A stretch of DNA of 38,094 nt from Lachnospiraceae bacterium (GTDB lineage: Bacteria; Bacillota; Clostridia; Lachnospirales; Lachnospiraceae). Position numbers and translations under genes: made by a program. The notes under the pieces are model-generated. The model saw only the letters and a program-made list of their open reading frames with translations, had not been told where the DNA came from and did no database searches. Position 1 is the first letter of the stretch; each line of letters starts with the position of its first letter. The stretch spans positions 1-38,094 of the forward strand of contig JAFXVI010000014.1 in NCBI GenBank assembly GCA_017524595.1, given 5' to 3'. Positions 1 to 7,781 of this stretch are shown here, piece by piece.

Positions 1-68
1 ATATAGCAGTTATCCGTTCCGCCTTTGATTTGTGTGATAGTATATTTCATGATCTGCTCATTCTCCAT
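1..68 (-). CDS. N-terminus of probable MBL-fold metallo-hydrolase (partial)
   Basis: Reading the minus strand from an ATG at 68 gives 22 codons that run off the window edge: MENEQIMKYTITQIKGGT followed by DNCY. The pattern of a short beta-strand followed by GGTDNCY resembles the first strand of metallo-beta-lactamase-fold hydrolases, where the polypeptide then continues to the HxHxDH metal motif. That motif lies outside the window, so the assignment is an inference from a short stretch. An internal ATG at 50 is an alternative start. The GGAG at the first ATG could serve it but is rather distant. Confidence 0.4.
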   Translation of the reverse strand, partial: MENEQIMKYTITQIKGGTDNCY

Positions 69-203
69 AGCACACATTTATTTATAAGTTATGTCTGTCA
101 CTGCTATGAATTATAGCAGAAACTCTGATTTCATAAATATGAATAAATCTCTAACAGCATCTCACAAACCCGAAATATGATCTTGATGGCAGGATTACGA
201 AAG

Positions 204-233
204 AATGCCGCAAAATCGACATTTTACGGCATT
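204..233 (-). terminator. Hairpin downstream of the beta-helix lipoprotein gene
   Basis: AATGCCG (204-210) pairs with CGGCATT (227-233). After one mismatch, AAAAT pairs with ATTTT around a CGAC loop. The hairpin lies about 47 nt after the stop of the minus-strand lipoprotein gene. On that strand it is followed by TCTTTCG, a weak U tract, so it is a plausible but imperfect intrinsic terminator. Confidence 0.5.
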
Positions 234-279
234 TCTCTTGTAAATATAAATTTTCTGTTAATGGACCGGAAAATCAAAA

Positions 280-1824
280 TCAGTCTGGCTTTGCAGGGGG
301 ATTTCCATCCGGAGGTGCTCCCATACCATCGGGCTTTTCCGGTGGTTCTCCATCGGGTTTTGCGGGAGGTTCACCATTAGGACGCTCAGGTCTTTCTCCT
401 TCAGATGGCGGCTGCATTTGACCGTCACCGCGAGCCTCATCTTCCATATCGGGTTTACCCTTACCATCCGGTGGTGCCATATCAGCGCCTCCGCCCTCGC
501 TTATCTTTATCTCGATTGCGTCTCCTGTTGACTTTGATCCGGTTGCATACGTTTTTCCGTCAACTGTTAATGTATGCCCGTTAAGATCTATGGAATCCGC
601 ATCACAGGTAAGTGATTTTATATTGGAATCCGCTGTAAGTGTCCACTTGGATCCGTCAGTCAGTTCTACATAAACATCGCCTGAAGCACCGTCCGGGTTG
701 ATCGCTCCCGTAAACATACTGCCATCTTTCAGATAAAGGTTGAGTATAGAAATGTCATCAACGAGCATATCTCCGTCTATCTTCTGAGCAGATGCTGTAA
801 AATTAACTTTTCCGCCATTCTCGCCTTCTCTTCCCCAACCGGCAGCTGCTGCTCGAAGGAATACCCCGCCACCATTGTTAACGATATCCACGTCCGAGAG
901 CGTTATATCTGTTGCCGTATTGTTTACAAAGAAGATATCTCCGTTCGTATTGGAAATGTTTCCGCCGTTGGCTGCAAACCTTGCAAGTCCAGTATCTGCA
1001 TCCCCGGACATCGATTGGTAGATCATGACCGCCTGATAGTATTCGGATTTATCACTGTTTTTTGAAGTGTTGCTTGCATTTAACACGACATTGTTAAGCG
1101 TTACGGAGTTCTTTCCCTCGACTACAACGCCCTGAGATGATGTCGATGCAAGTGCGGCATCGCTCACAGTTATATCTGCAGTCGAATATATAGCCGGAGA
1201 TCCCTTCCCTTCTGTCGTATAATTACCGCCATTTACAGTGACCACTCCGCCACCACGGTCAGATCTTATTGCGGCCGATGAGTTTCCGCTCGTGTGGATC
1301 GTAAGATTTGATGCGTTCGTCGTACCGCCGCCGGTCGTCATTATACCGCCCGAACAGTTACCCGATGTATCTATGGTAGAATTTGATATATCAACTACCG
1401 TGCCCTCTCCATAAGAGAAGACCGCATTGGCATGGGTTCCGTTCGTTGTGATGTTCATGTTTGACAGTGTGAGCTTCGCTCCATTTGTCGTAAATACAGC
1501 TGAGTTTTCCCCGTAAAAATCAGCTTCATCTCCGTCGGCCTCTCCCGTCTTGTTAACGGTGGCATTGCTGTAACTCCTTTCCTGCCCGTCTACCTCAATG
1601 GCATGACCACCATCTTCACTGTTGTCAAAGGTTTCTCCGGATACGTTTTCAGCAATTGTTTCCACAGTCGCCTTACCGCCATCCTGTGGCTGTTCGGCTT
1701 CCTGTATTGCATTTGCTTTTTCAGCCGGTCCACCTCCGATGTCATCTCCTGCACATCCCACAAGCATCATCGAAGCTGACATGATCGCAGCAATCAAAGC
1801 TCCAGATATTGATTTTGTCTTCAT
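280..1824 (-). CDS. Secreted lipoprotein with beta-helix-like carbohydrate-binding (DUF4353-like) region
   Basis: The chosen start is MKTKS at 1824, with GGAGG about 8 nt upstream; an ATG five codons earlier overlaps that ribosome site. Residues 1-24 form a lipoprotein signal ending in LVGC (Cys24), so the protein is probably anchored outside the membrane. The body (about 60-430) is rich in Gly, Asn, Thr and Ser, with recurring short strands such as LTLSNMNITTNG and VTLNNVVLNAS. This is typical of right-handed beta-helix surface proteins and of the DUF4353 carbohydrate-binding family. No catalytic motif is visible. The last 70 residues are a low-complexity tail of PPxKPDGEPP-type repeats, likely a wall-spanning or flexible stalk. 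It is probably monocistronic. The exact ligand is unknown; polysaccharide binding or adhesion is an inference. Confidence 0.75.
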   Translation of the reverse strand: MKTKSISGALIAAIMSASMMLVGCAGDDIGGGPAEKANAIQEAEQPQDGGKATVETIAENVSGETFDNSEDGGHAIEVDGQERSYSNATVNKTGEADGDEADFYGENSAVFTTNGAKLTLSNMNITTNGTHANAVFSYGEGTVVDISNSTIDTSGNCSGGIMTTGGGTTNASNLTIHTSGNSSAAIRSDRGGGVVTVNGGNYTTEGKGSPAIYSTADITVSDAALASTSSQGVVVEGKNSVTLNNVVLNASNTSKNSDKSEYYQAVMIYQSMSGDADTGLARFAANGGNISNTNGDIFFVNNTATDITLSDVDIVNNGGGVFLRAAAAGWGREGENGGKVNFTASAQKIDGDMLVDDISILNLYLKDGSMFTGAINPDGASGDVYVELTDGSKWTLTADSNIKSLTCDADSIDLNGHTLTVDGKTYATGSKSTGDAIEIKISEGGGADMAPPDGKGKPDMEDEARGDGQMQPPSEGERPERPNGEPPAKPDGEPPEKPDGMGAPPDGNPPAKPD

Positions 1825-2206
1825 ATAACAGTCCTCCATATGATTGATACATTATATAATACGGATTCTACAAACTGAATATGTGGGTCTTGTGATGAAA
1901 TGGTGAAAGATTTGTGAAGCGTTTTACAGTGAGCGAGCATCCTTATTAAGTCTTCGCAGCTCAGAAATGCCTTAAAATCAGGGTTTATGGCATTTTGTCT
2001 GTATATGTGAACAAAGTGTTAATAGTTAAGAAAATTCAAATATAATTATGTACCAATATTATCATAATTCTTGACGAAATCAATGGGATTAGGTATAGTC
2101 AAAACGAGTTGAACAACGGTAATCTTACAGCCATACAGCTCGTCAATTATCTTAGTATATCTCATTTACAGAAAAACTTTCCCACTCGTAAAAGGAGGAA
2201 ATCCTT
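1825..2206. other. Divergent intergenic region with a hairpin and possible GT8 promoter
   Basis: No coding sequence is supported here. AAATGCC (1965-1971) and GGCATTT (1989-1995) form a hairpin followed by TGTCT, an odd place for a terminator because the flanking genes diverge. It may be a relic of a lost gene. TATAAT at 2041-2046 with TTAATA 16 bp upstream is a weak promoter candidate for the glycosyltransferase, leaving a leader of roughly 150 nt. Confidence 0.4.
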
Positions 2207-3421
2207 ATGTCAAAAGACCCCATTCATATAGCATACGGTATACATGTTACTGACCCGGAGTGGGACTATGCACTTTACGCAGGTGTTTCTGCAACATCGC
2301 TTCTTAAGAATGCGACAGGACCCGTTGTATTACATATTCTTACTGATGAATCTCTTACCGAAGAATATCGAAAAAAATTCCTGCTTCTTGCGTCTAAATA
2401 TAATCAACAAATATTTTTTTACGATGCTGATGTCATTTGTCGTAATGCTATCCATGATATGGGGCAGCACTTGTCCGAATTCTTTCAACAATGGTATGGA
2501 CTGGGCTGTCTTTACCGGATTTTCCTGCCTGATGTTCTTCCACAGGAGGTCAATCGTTGTATTTATCTTGATTGCGATACTATTGTAAATCTTGATATCC
2601 GGACTCTTTGGGAAGAAACGACAGGTATTAACGGTTTAGGGGCTGTTGCGGAAAATGAGTCCTGCGAGGGACCTTCGGAATACGAAAGTCTAATTCGCGG
2701 CATATGCAAGCGGGGAATCTTTCGTAACGATATTCGTATAGAAAAGATGGTGCCTTTTATAGATTACTTTAATTCAGGAGTGCTTTTAATGGATCTTGAT
2801 GTGATACGACACAGAGATAAGAGCATAGCTGAATGTACAGTTGATTTTCTCTCAGGATTTCCTGATTCAAGTTATCCGGAGCAGGATGCACTTAATATCA
2901 TTTTTTCAGAAGAATACAATAAACTTTCAGAGAAATACAATACTTTTGTGGACCAGGAAATTTTTGTAAAAAGACGCCGAGTTATTGAACCGAGAATATA
3001 TCATTATATAGTACGCGGTTTGAGACCGAATCTTTCTATTCCCCAGTTTAAGCTGTTCTTTTCGTATTTTGATGAATCGCCATGGCATGATGAAGTATTT
3101 TACTATAGTTGGGCTTTGAAAGAAAATCAGATACTCGTAAAGACTTTCTATGCTCTTGCCGGGAAAAAGCGTGTTTTTTATGCATCGTCGAATGATCGGA
3201 CACAACTTGAGAAGGTTATTCGCCTGCAGAAAGAAGAATTATTTATTGATAATGAAAATGAGGATTGTCTGAATACTCTATTCAGGATTATGGAGGATGA
3301 AAAGGGAAAGAGCTGTTTTATAGTGATTGATTACGATTATTCGAACATGCGTCGTCTCCTTACGGAAAAAGGATTCAAAGAATTTGATGATTTTGTTGAT
3401 GGCAGAGTCTTTCTTTACTGA
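2207..3421 (+). CDS. Glycosyltransferase family 8 protein
   Basis: This is a 404-residue cytoplasmic glycosyltransferase of the GT8 (LPS galactosyl/glucosyltransferase-like) fold, which transfers a sugar from a nucleotide donor with retention. Visible family features are the N-terminal strand HIAYGIHVTD, the metal-binding DxD in IYLDCDTIVNLD (Asp122, Asp124), the FNSGVLLMDLD block at about 188-198, the SYPEQDALN segment (about 222-230) and a late His266 in the position of the HxxGxxKPW motif, here changed to HYIVRGLRPN. The start has AAAGGAGG 10 nt upstream. The last 110 residues have no motif I recognise and may hold acceptor specificity. It stands alone with no adjacent polysaccharide genes, so the acceptor cannot be inferred. 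Confidence 0.88.
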   Translation: MSKDPIHIAYGIHVTDPEWDYALYAGVSATSLLKNATGPVVLHILTDESLTEEYRKKFLLLASKYNQQIFFYDADVICRNAIHDMGQHLSEFFQQWYGLGCLYRIFLPDVLPQEVNRCIYLDCDTIVNLDIRTLWEETTGINGLGAVAENESCEGPSEYESLIRGICKRGIFRNDIRIEKMVPFIDYFNSGVLLMDLDVIRHRDKSIAECTVDFLSGFPDSSYPEQDALNIIFSEEYNKLSEKYNTFVDQEIFVKRRRVIEPRIYHYIVRGLRPNLSIPQFKLFFSYFDESPWHDEVFYYSWALKENQILVKTFYALAGKKRVFYASSNDRTQLEKVIRLQKEELFIDNENEDCLNTLFRIMEDEKGKSCFIVIDYDYSNMRRLLTEKGFKEFDDFVDGRVFLY

Positions 3422-3797
3422 AATAATTTAATGTAGGTTCTGGTTAACCTGTACATTTGTATCCATTGCGATTTTCAAGAAATGTTCTTTATTGCTGTCA
3501 GATTAACCTGAAACTGTAAAATCATTAGTGCCAAGAATCCATATTGATCTATTTTTGTCAACTTTTTGTCAATTAGGAATAAGAGAGCCCTGATAGCCTT
3601 GATTTTACTGAGTTTTTTGCACGTCGATTCTTCGAATCCTCTCGCGCACGTGAAGGTCGAGGGCCTAAAGCTCAGCATTTATGCGGGTTTTAGGCTCTTT
3701 TATGTGATTGATTGTGTATGTTATTGCAAATGTAATGATATAGCAGCACAATGATTCCAGATAATAAACTACAAAAATTGATCCGTAGGTGCTAAAT
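3422..3797. other. Gene-poor gap; possible mobile-element scar
   Basis: I find no supportable gene in this 376-nt stretch. It holds a short palindrome, GATTC-TTC-GAATC, near 3628, a pair of GCACGT(G/C) words, and a long hairpin at 3657-3702 listed separately. The composition is AT-rich on both sides with a GC-richer core (about 3615-3670), as might be left by an excised or decayed element. No direct repeats bounding it were confirmed. Confidence 0.3.
3657..3702 (+). terminator. Long imperfect hairpin with T-rich tail
   Basis: GCCTAAA pairs with TTTAGGC. The helix extends inward through G.T and C-G pairs to GCAT/ATGC, and outward through GGAG/CTCT-type pairs including wobbles, giving about 15 pairs. 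The 3' side runs into CTCTTTT. It lies about 240 nt beyond the GT8 stop, so it may end that transcript or belong to an unrecognised remnant. Confidence 0.5.
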
Positions 3798-4355
3798 ATG
3801 GCTAGTACAAGACAGTTATGTATGGTATTGGAAACAGAAAGACTTTATCTGCGTAAAATGAATATGGATGATTATGATGCATTGTATGAGGTTCTGGCGG
3901 ACTCAAGTATTATGCAGCACTATCCGTATACCTTTGATGAGAATCGGGTTAAAGATTGGATTGAACGCAATATGCAGCGGTATAAGGAAAATGGTTTCGG
4001 TCTCTGGGCGGTATGTCTGAAGGAGACCGGAGAAATGATCGGTGATTGCGGATTGACGCTTCAGCAAATTGATGGTGAGATGCTTCCCGAAATCGGCTAC
4101 CATATCCGACGGGATTGCCAACATAATGGATACGCTAAAGAAGCGGCAAGGGCAGTATGTGACTGGGCTTTCAGGAATACGGATTATCCGTCATTTTATT
4201 CGTATTGCAAATATACTAATGAGGCATCAATTAAAACAGCAGAATCAATAGGAATGCATTTTGACAAAGAATATTCGGATAAGACAAATGAGATTACGCA
4301 TGTTTCGGTAATTCATAGAAAGGATATGGAAAAACTTTGGAATATGAAGAGATGA
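3798..4355 (+). CDS. GNAT family N-acetyltransferase (RimJ/RimL-like)
   Basis: This cytoplasmic acetyl-CoA-dependent acetyltransferase of the Acetyltransf_3 type resembles ribosomal-protein Ala/Ser N-acetyltransferases and small-molecule relatives. It opens with the family's LETERLYLRKM strand, followed by DDYDALYEVLAD. The acetyl-CoA loop appears as RRDCQHNGYAKEA, and the final FYSYCKYTNEASIKTAESIGM block is the usual ANxxSxxxxEKxGF region. I place the start at ATG 3798, six bases after a weak TAGGTG. GTG 3789 and ATG 3822 are alternatives, and the core homology begins only at the last of these. The substrate cannot be told from sequence. It appears monocistronic. Confidence 0.85.
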   Translation: MASTRQLCMVLETERLYLRKMNMDDYDALYEVLADSSIMQHYPYTFDENRVKDWIERNMQRYKENGFGLWAVCLKETGEMIGDCGLTLQQIDGEMLPEIGYHIRRDCQHNGYAKEAARAVCDWAFRNTDYPSFYSYCKYTNEASIKTAESIGMHFDKEYSDKTNEITHVSVIHRKDMEKLWNMKR

Positions 4356-4388
4356 AGGACCATCATTATATGAAGAAGGAATAGACAA

Positions 4389-4469
4389 ACTGCCATTGCC
4401 ACTGGAAAGTTTCCGATGTGGGTTTCTCAGGCCGATAAGTATGTTGATGACGGAATATTTGGGGAGTGA
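4389..4469 (+). pseudogene. Possible gene remnant (27 codons)
   Basis: One plus-strand frame reads TAIATGKFPMWVSQADKYV then DDGIFGE and a stop. It has a protein-like composition but no start codon or ribosome site. It follows the acetyltransferase stop directly and could be the C-terminal scrap of a lost gene. I do not recognise the family with certainty, and a chance reading frame is quite possible. Confidence 0.2.
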
Positions 4470-4508
4470 TATCGAAAATGTCGTGTAAACAGATGACCGG
4501 ATGGGACA

Positions 4509-7448
4509 TCATTTGCTCAGACAGTGGAGTGGGACAAAAGAACCGTCCCCGTGTCCCATTATGATGCGTTCACACATTTCGCATATAAGTCTGCCAAATC
4601 TTTTGACACTGTCCTCATCATACAGTCCTGAATTATAATGGATCATTATTTCGTAATCCTCATTACTGTCAAGTATATCAACATTCATGGAATTATAACA
4701 TGCATCATTATCAGACTGCATAATTTCAATTGACTCTACATATTCATCCGCAGGATATTCATAAAGATTTCCCTGATAAGTAAGGCATAACAGATCCTCA
4801 CCGTAATATGTGTCCTTATCCTCCCAATAGGAAATACTGTCATGCTTTATCCCCTCTCTTATCTGCAGGCTTATATCAGACAGTAATCCCTCTATCGTCA
4901 GCCTATCGTTAAGTTCAACGGCAACCGGAATATCCGCGATCAATACACCGACGGAATCAGCCTTTCGTTCATCCGATCTTCCGTTCCACGTCCAGGTGAT
5001 CATTATCCTGTCTTTCCGGTTATATGCTGCCATGGCAAGTATCACGGCAGCTATATAAAATCCCGTCTTTCCAAGTCCGTATTTCCTTCCGATCCTTTCG
5101 GCATCGGTTCTCTTATGTGTAAAACCGGTCATTATCGTGTTATCAACATTTTCAACGCCGTCATGATCCTTTAACGGAAGTGTTGAATAACCTATCCTGT
5201 CATATCTGTTCTTAAAATATAAACGGTCTTTTTCATGACGCCCGGACATCCGGCTGCTGTTATCTTCCAGCAAAATATCATAGAAACTGTCTTTGGCAAG
5301 AGATCTTTTGTAAAGTATATGTCCTATCTCCTCCACAAAAAAATCATATGAATAGCCGTCACAGATAACATGATAGACATCAAACAACACGATCTTTCTT
5401 AAACCGGACCTCAGTATACGGCATCTGAAAAGAGGAGTACCGTCAAGGATAAAGGGTTTTACGAAGTTCTTCTCGATATCATCAAGCTCTTCTTCGCTGA
5501 CAGTCTCTATATATATTTCCCTGTCAAAATCAGGACGGTATTTAAGTACATATTCATCTCCGCATTTCTCTATGGTACTTAACATGACGGGATGCTGTTT
5601 CAGAGCCTTCCTTATCGCATCCGCCACTTCATAAAGATCAACGTCTTCCTTCATGATGAACTTGATCGGAATATTGAGCATTGTTGTTCCGGGATGTTTG
5701 CGCTCATACCTTAGCAGATATAATTGTGACGAATTAAGGGGTGCCTCAATCTGTTCTGAATGCACCTTTTCCGTAGCGCTTGTAAATTGCTTTTCTTCAT
5801 TAAGCAGCCTTGCTATTTCACGTACGGTTCTTCCCTCGAAGATCATCTGTACGGTAAGATCCTTTATTTTTGCCAGAACGATGCATTTCATTGCGATGAT
5901 GGAATCTCCTCCCAGAAGAAAAAAGTCATCATCTGTTCCTATACTGCCTGCCGTTTTAAATACCTGGGAGAATACATCGCGCAGGATCTTCTCTGTTTCA
6001 TTTGCAGGTTCCTTATATTCCCTTACATATCCTGTCATATCAGGAACAGGAAGCATTTTTCTGTCGATCTTTCCTACAGTGTTTAAAGGTATCTCATCGA
6101 TCCGTACATAATAGGACGGTATCATATATTCGGGAATACGTTTCTTAAGTCTTTTTCGTACATCCTGCCCGTCAGGCATGCTCTTGTCCGTATAATACGC
6201 TGCAAGTACGGAAATACCGTTAATATTTACAGCCCTGACCACACAGAAATCCGTGTTGAATTCCTTTTTGACCGCTGCCTCCACTTCGCCCGGCTCCACC
6301 CTGTTGCCGTTTATCTTTATCATTGAATCGGCTCGTCCGAGAATGGTATATCGTCCCTGCTCATCCCTCCTTGCATAATCGGAGGATTTAAAATACTTCC
6401 TGCCCTTTATTACTGTTTCACAATTACGATCTTCCTCAGGAAGATTCCTGTATCCCCTAAAATACGGCAGATAAATACATAACACCCCTTCATCGGCTTC
6501 ATAACCATTATCATCGATAAGGATTATGGAAGAATCACAGACAGGATATCCTACAGGAGTATTATCATATGATCTGTCAATAACAAAGATACAGGCCGGA
6601 TAACCGAATTCGCTCGTTCCGTATACATTTATTATTTCGAATGCTTCGCTGTAAATACCGGATACGATCTCACCGCCTGTATATCCGCCTCTTATGGCTA
6701 TACCGGGTATTTTCTGTATCTCGTTCAAGAAGGTAGGCGTCATAAAGGTGGAATCTATCTTATGGTCAAGAAAGTATTTTATAAGCTCATTAGGATTACG
6801 GGTCATTTCCTGCGATATGACATGAATAGTACTCCCGACATTTATAATTCCCACAGTAATGAAAACTCCGCCAACAAAGGTTTCCGGGATCACATGAGCG
6901 AACTGAAGCTGAACCGGCGCATGATCTCTCCCCTCCGGATATACCGTACGGCCAAGAAAACCAAAGGTACCTTCCATGATAAGATCATATACTCCGTATT
7001 CCTGGGCAGCGCCCTTGGGATTACCGGTCGATCCGGAAGTATAGATATAGAAGGCAAGATCATGTTCGGCTGATTTTGCCTGATCATTACAGGGCTCACA
7101 AAGCATGGCTTCATTCCAGACATCCATATCAAAGACTATCCTGCAATCACAGTCCCTGATCACAAAATCAATACGGTCCCTGCCCATGATATCTTCGAGT
7201 CCGACCCAGGCCGCTCCGGACATGATGATCCCAATACGGGTTACAATATATTCAAGTCCCTTAGGGTAATAAATGGCTATAACATCCTCTTTCCCGACTC
7301 CCTGCTCCCTCAGCCATGCATTGACCCTTAATGCCTTATCATAAAGCTCTCTGTATGCAGTTACTCTCATCCCGTCACGATCAACAACCGCTATCCTCTC
7401 AGGATGATCGTTAACAACCTGCTCAAATCTTTGTAAAAAACGGATCAT
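4509..7448 (-). CDS. NRPS-like protein: adenylation, carrier and condensation domains (A-T-C)
   Basis: This 979-residue enzyme likely activates an amino or aryl acid as an acyl-adenylate and loads it on its own carrier. The adenylation domain shows A3 YTSGSTGNPKG (136-146), A5 YGTSEFG (276-282), A7/A8 from SDYARRDEQGR to GRADSMIKINGNRVEPGE (356-388), and the catalytic Lys460 in NTVGKIDRK. The carrier domain has LGGDSI with phosphopantetheine Ser516. The condensation domain (about 565-979) has YHVICDG (692-698); the first His of HHxxxDG is Tyr, while catalytic His693 is kept. There is no thioesterase. The start at 7448 has GGGGAG upstream and lies 16 nt after the STAS stop. It is the last gene of the MATE/phosphatase/STAS operon. 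The final residues GDGSFVP are encoded by a repeat-like element. Product and substrate are unknown. Confidence 0.88.
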   Translation of the reverse strand: MIRFLQRFEQVVNDHPERIAVVDRDGMRVTAYRELYDKALRVNAWLREQGVGKEDVIAIYYPKGLEYIVTRIGIIMSGAAWVGLEDIMGRDRIDFVIRDCDCRIVFDMDVWNEAMLCEPCNDQAKSAEHDLAFYIYTSGSTGNPKGAAQEYGVYDLIMEGTFGFLGRTVYPEGRDHAPVQLQFAHVIPETFVGGVFITVGIINVGSTIHVISQEMTRNPNELIKYFLDHKIDSTFMTPTFLNEIQKIPGIAIRGGYTGGEIVSGIYSEAFEIINVYGTSEFGYPACIFVIDRSYDNTPVGYPVCDSSIILIDDNGYEADEGVLCIYLPYFRGYRNLPEEDRNCETVIKGRKYFKSSDYARRDEQGRYTILGRADSMIKINGNRVEPGEVEAAVKKEFNTDFCVVRAVNINGISVLAAYYTDKSMPDGQDVRKRLKKRIPEYMIPSYYVRIDEIPLNTVGKIDRKMLPVPDMTGYVREYKEPANETEKILRDVFSQVFKTAGSIGTDDDFFLLGGDSIIAMKCIVLAKIKDLTVQMIFEGRTVREIARLLNEEKQFTSATEKVHSEQIEAPLNSSQLYLLRYERKHPGTTMLNIPIKFIMKEDVDLYEVADAIRKALKQHPVMLSTIEKCGDEYVLKYRPDFDREIYIETVSEEELDDIEKNFVKPFILDGTPLFRCRILRSGLRKIVLFDVYHVICDGYSYDFFVEEIGHILYKRSLAKDSFYDILLEDNSSRMSGRHEKDRLYFKNRYDRIGYSTLPLKDHDGVENVDNTIMTGFTHKRTDAERIGRKYGLGKTGFYIAAVILAMAAYNRKDRIMITWTWNGRSDERKADSVGVLIADIPVAVELNDRLTIEGLLSDISLQIREGIKHDSISYWEDKDTYYGEDLLCLTYQGNLYEYPADEYVESIEIMQSDNDACYNSMNVDILDSNEDYEIMIHYNSGLYDEDSVKRFGRLICEMCERIIMGHGDGSFVPLHCLSK
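4529..4559. repeat. Short palindromic repeat of the GGGACGGTTCTTTTGTCCC type
   Basis: TGGGACA (4530-4536) and TGTCCCA (4552-4558) flank AAAGAACCGTCCCCG. On the minus strand it reads GGGGACGGTTCTTTTGTCCC, a word I recall as a recurrent intergenic repeat in many Firmicutes and other bacteria, often linked to REP-type elements. Here it is read through as the C-terminal codons of the NRPS-like protein. A third TGGGACA occurs at 4502-4508. Confidence 0.6.
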
Positions 7449-7464
7449 TTGAAATTCTCCCCGC

Positions 7465-7773
7465 CTACCATATATCAAAAACCGCGTCAAGACAGGTATT
7501 TTCAAGAACCTCCATAAAGTTCTCTCCGACATGTACAAGCGCCATTGACTTGCCATCCGCTTTCATGGATTTGAATGTAGCAAGCAGTACCCTTATCCCT
7601 GCCGATGAAACATAATCACATTCCGCAAAATCAAGCACCAGTGAAGCAGCATCCTTAACGGAGTCATTGATCATAGCCTCAAGTTCGGGAGCCGCCAATA
7701 TATTAAGTTCCCCGGAGAGAGCTATGGTAAGTTCTCCTCCGTCAGATTTTTTTGTAAACTTCATTAAAGTCAC
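7465..7773 (-). CDS. STAS-domain anti-sigma factor antagonist-like protein
   Basis: This 102-residue single STAS domain is the usual length of SpoIIAA/RsbV proteins. These bind an anti-sigma-type kinase when unphosphorylated and are released when phosphorylated on a conserved Ser. It shows the strand LTIALSGELNILAAPELE and the phosphorylation loop LDFAECDYVSSAGIRVLL (Ser56/Ser57). The gene lies 8 nt after the SpoIIE-type phosphatase gene and 16 nt before the NRPS-like gene. It is therefore the obvious substrate of that phosphatase. No sigma factor or classical RsbW kinase gene is adjacent; the only kinase-like domain nearby is the C-terminal domain of the MATE protein. The target may be an enzyme or transporter rather than a sigma factor (inference). 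Confidence 0.9.
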   Translation of the reverse strand: MTLMKFTKKSDGGELTIALSGELNILAAPELEAMINDSVKDAASLVLDFAECDYVSSAGIRVLLATFKSMKADGKSMALVHVGENFMEVLENTCLDAVFDIW

Positions 7774-7781
7774 CTCCGAAT

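Noticed and set aside
1840..1910. Promoter for the beta-helix lipoprotein gene
   Set aside because: A TATAAT-like word exists on the minus strand near 1857, but no -35 hexamer at a proper distance was found, so it is not listed.
4509..7448. D-alanine ligase DltA-like assignment for the adenylation protein
   Set aside because: A condensation domain follows the carrier and no dltB, dltC or dltD is present, so a teichoic-acid alanylation role is not supported.
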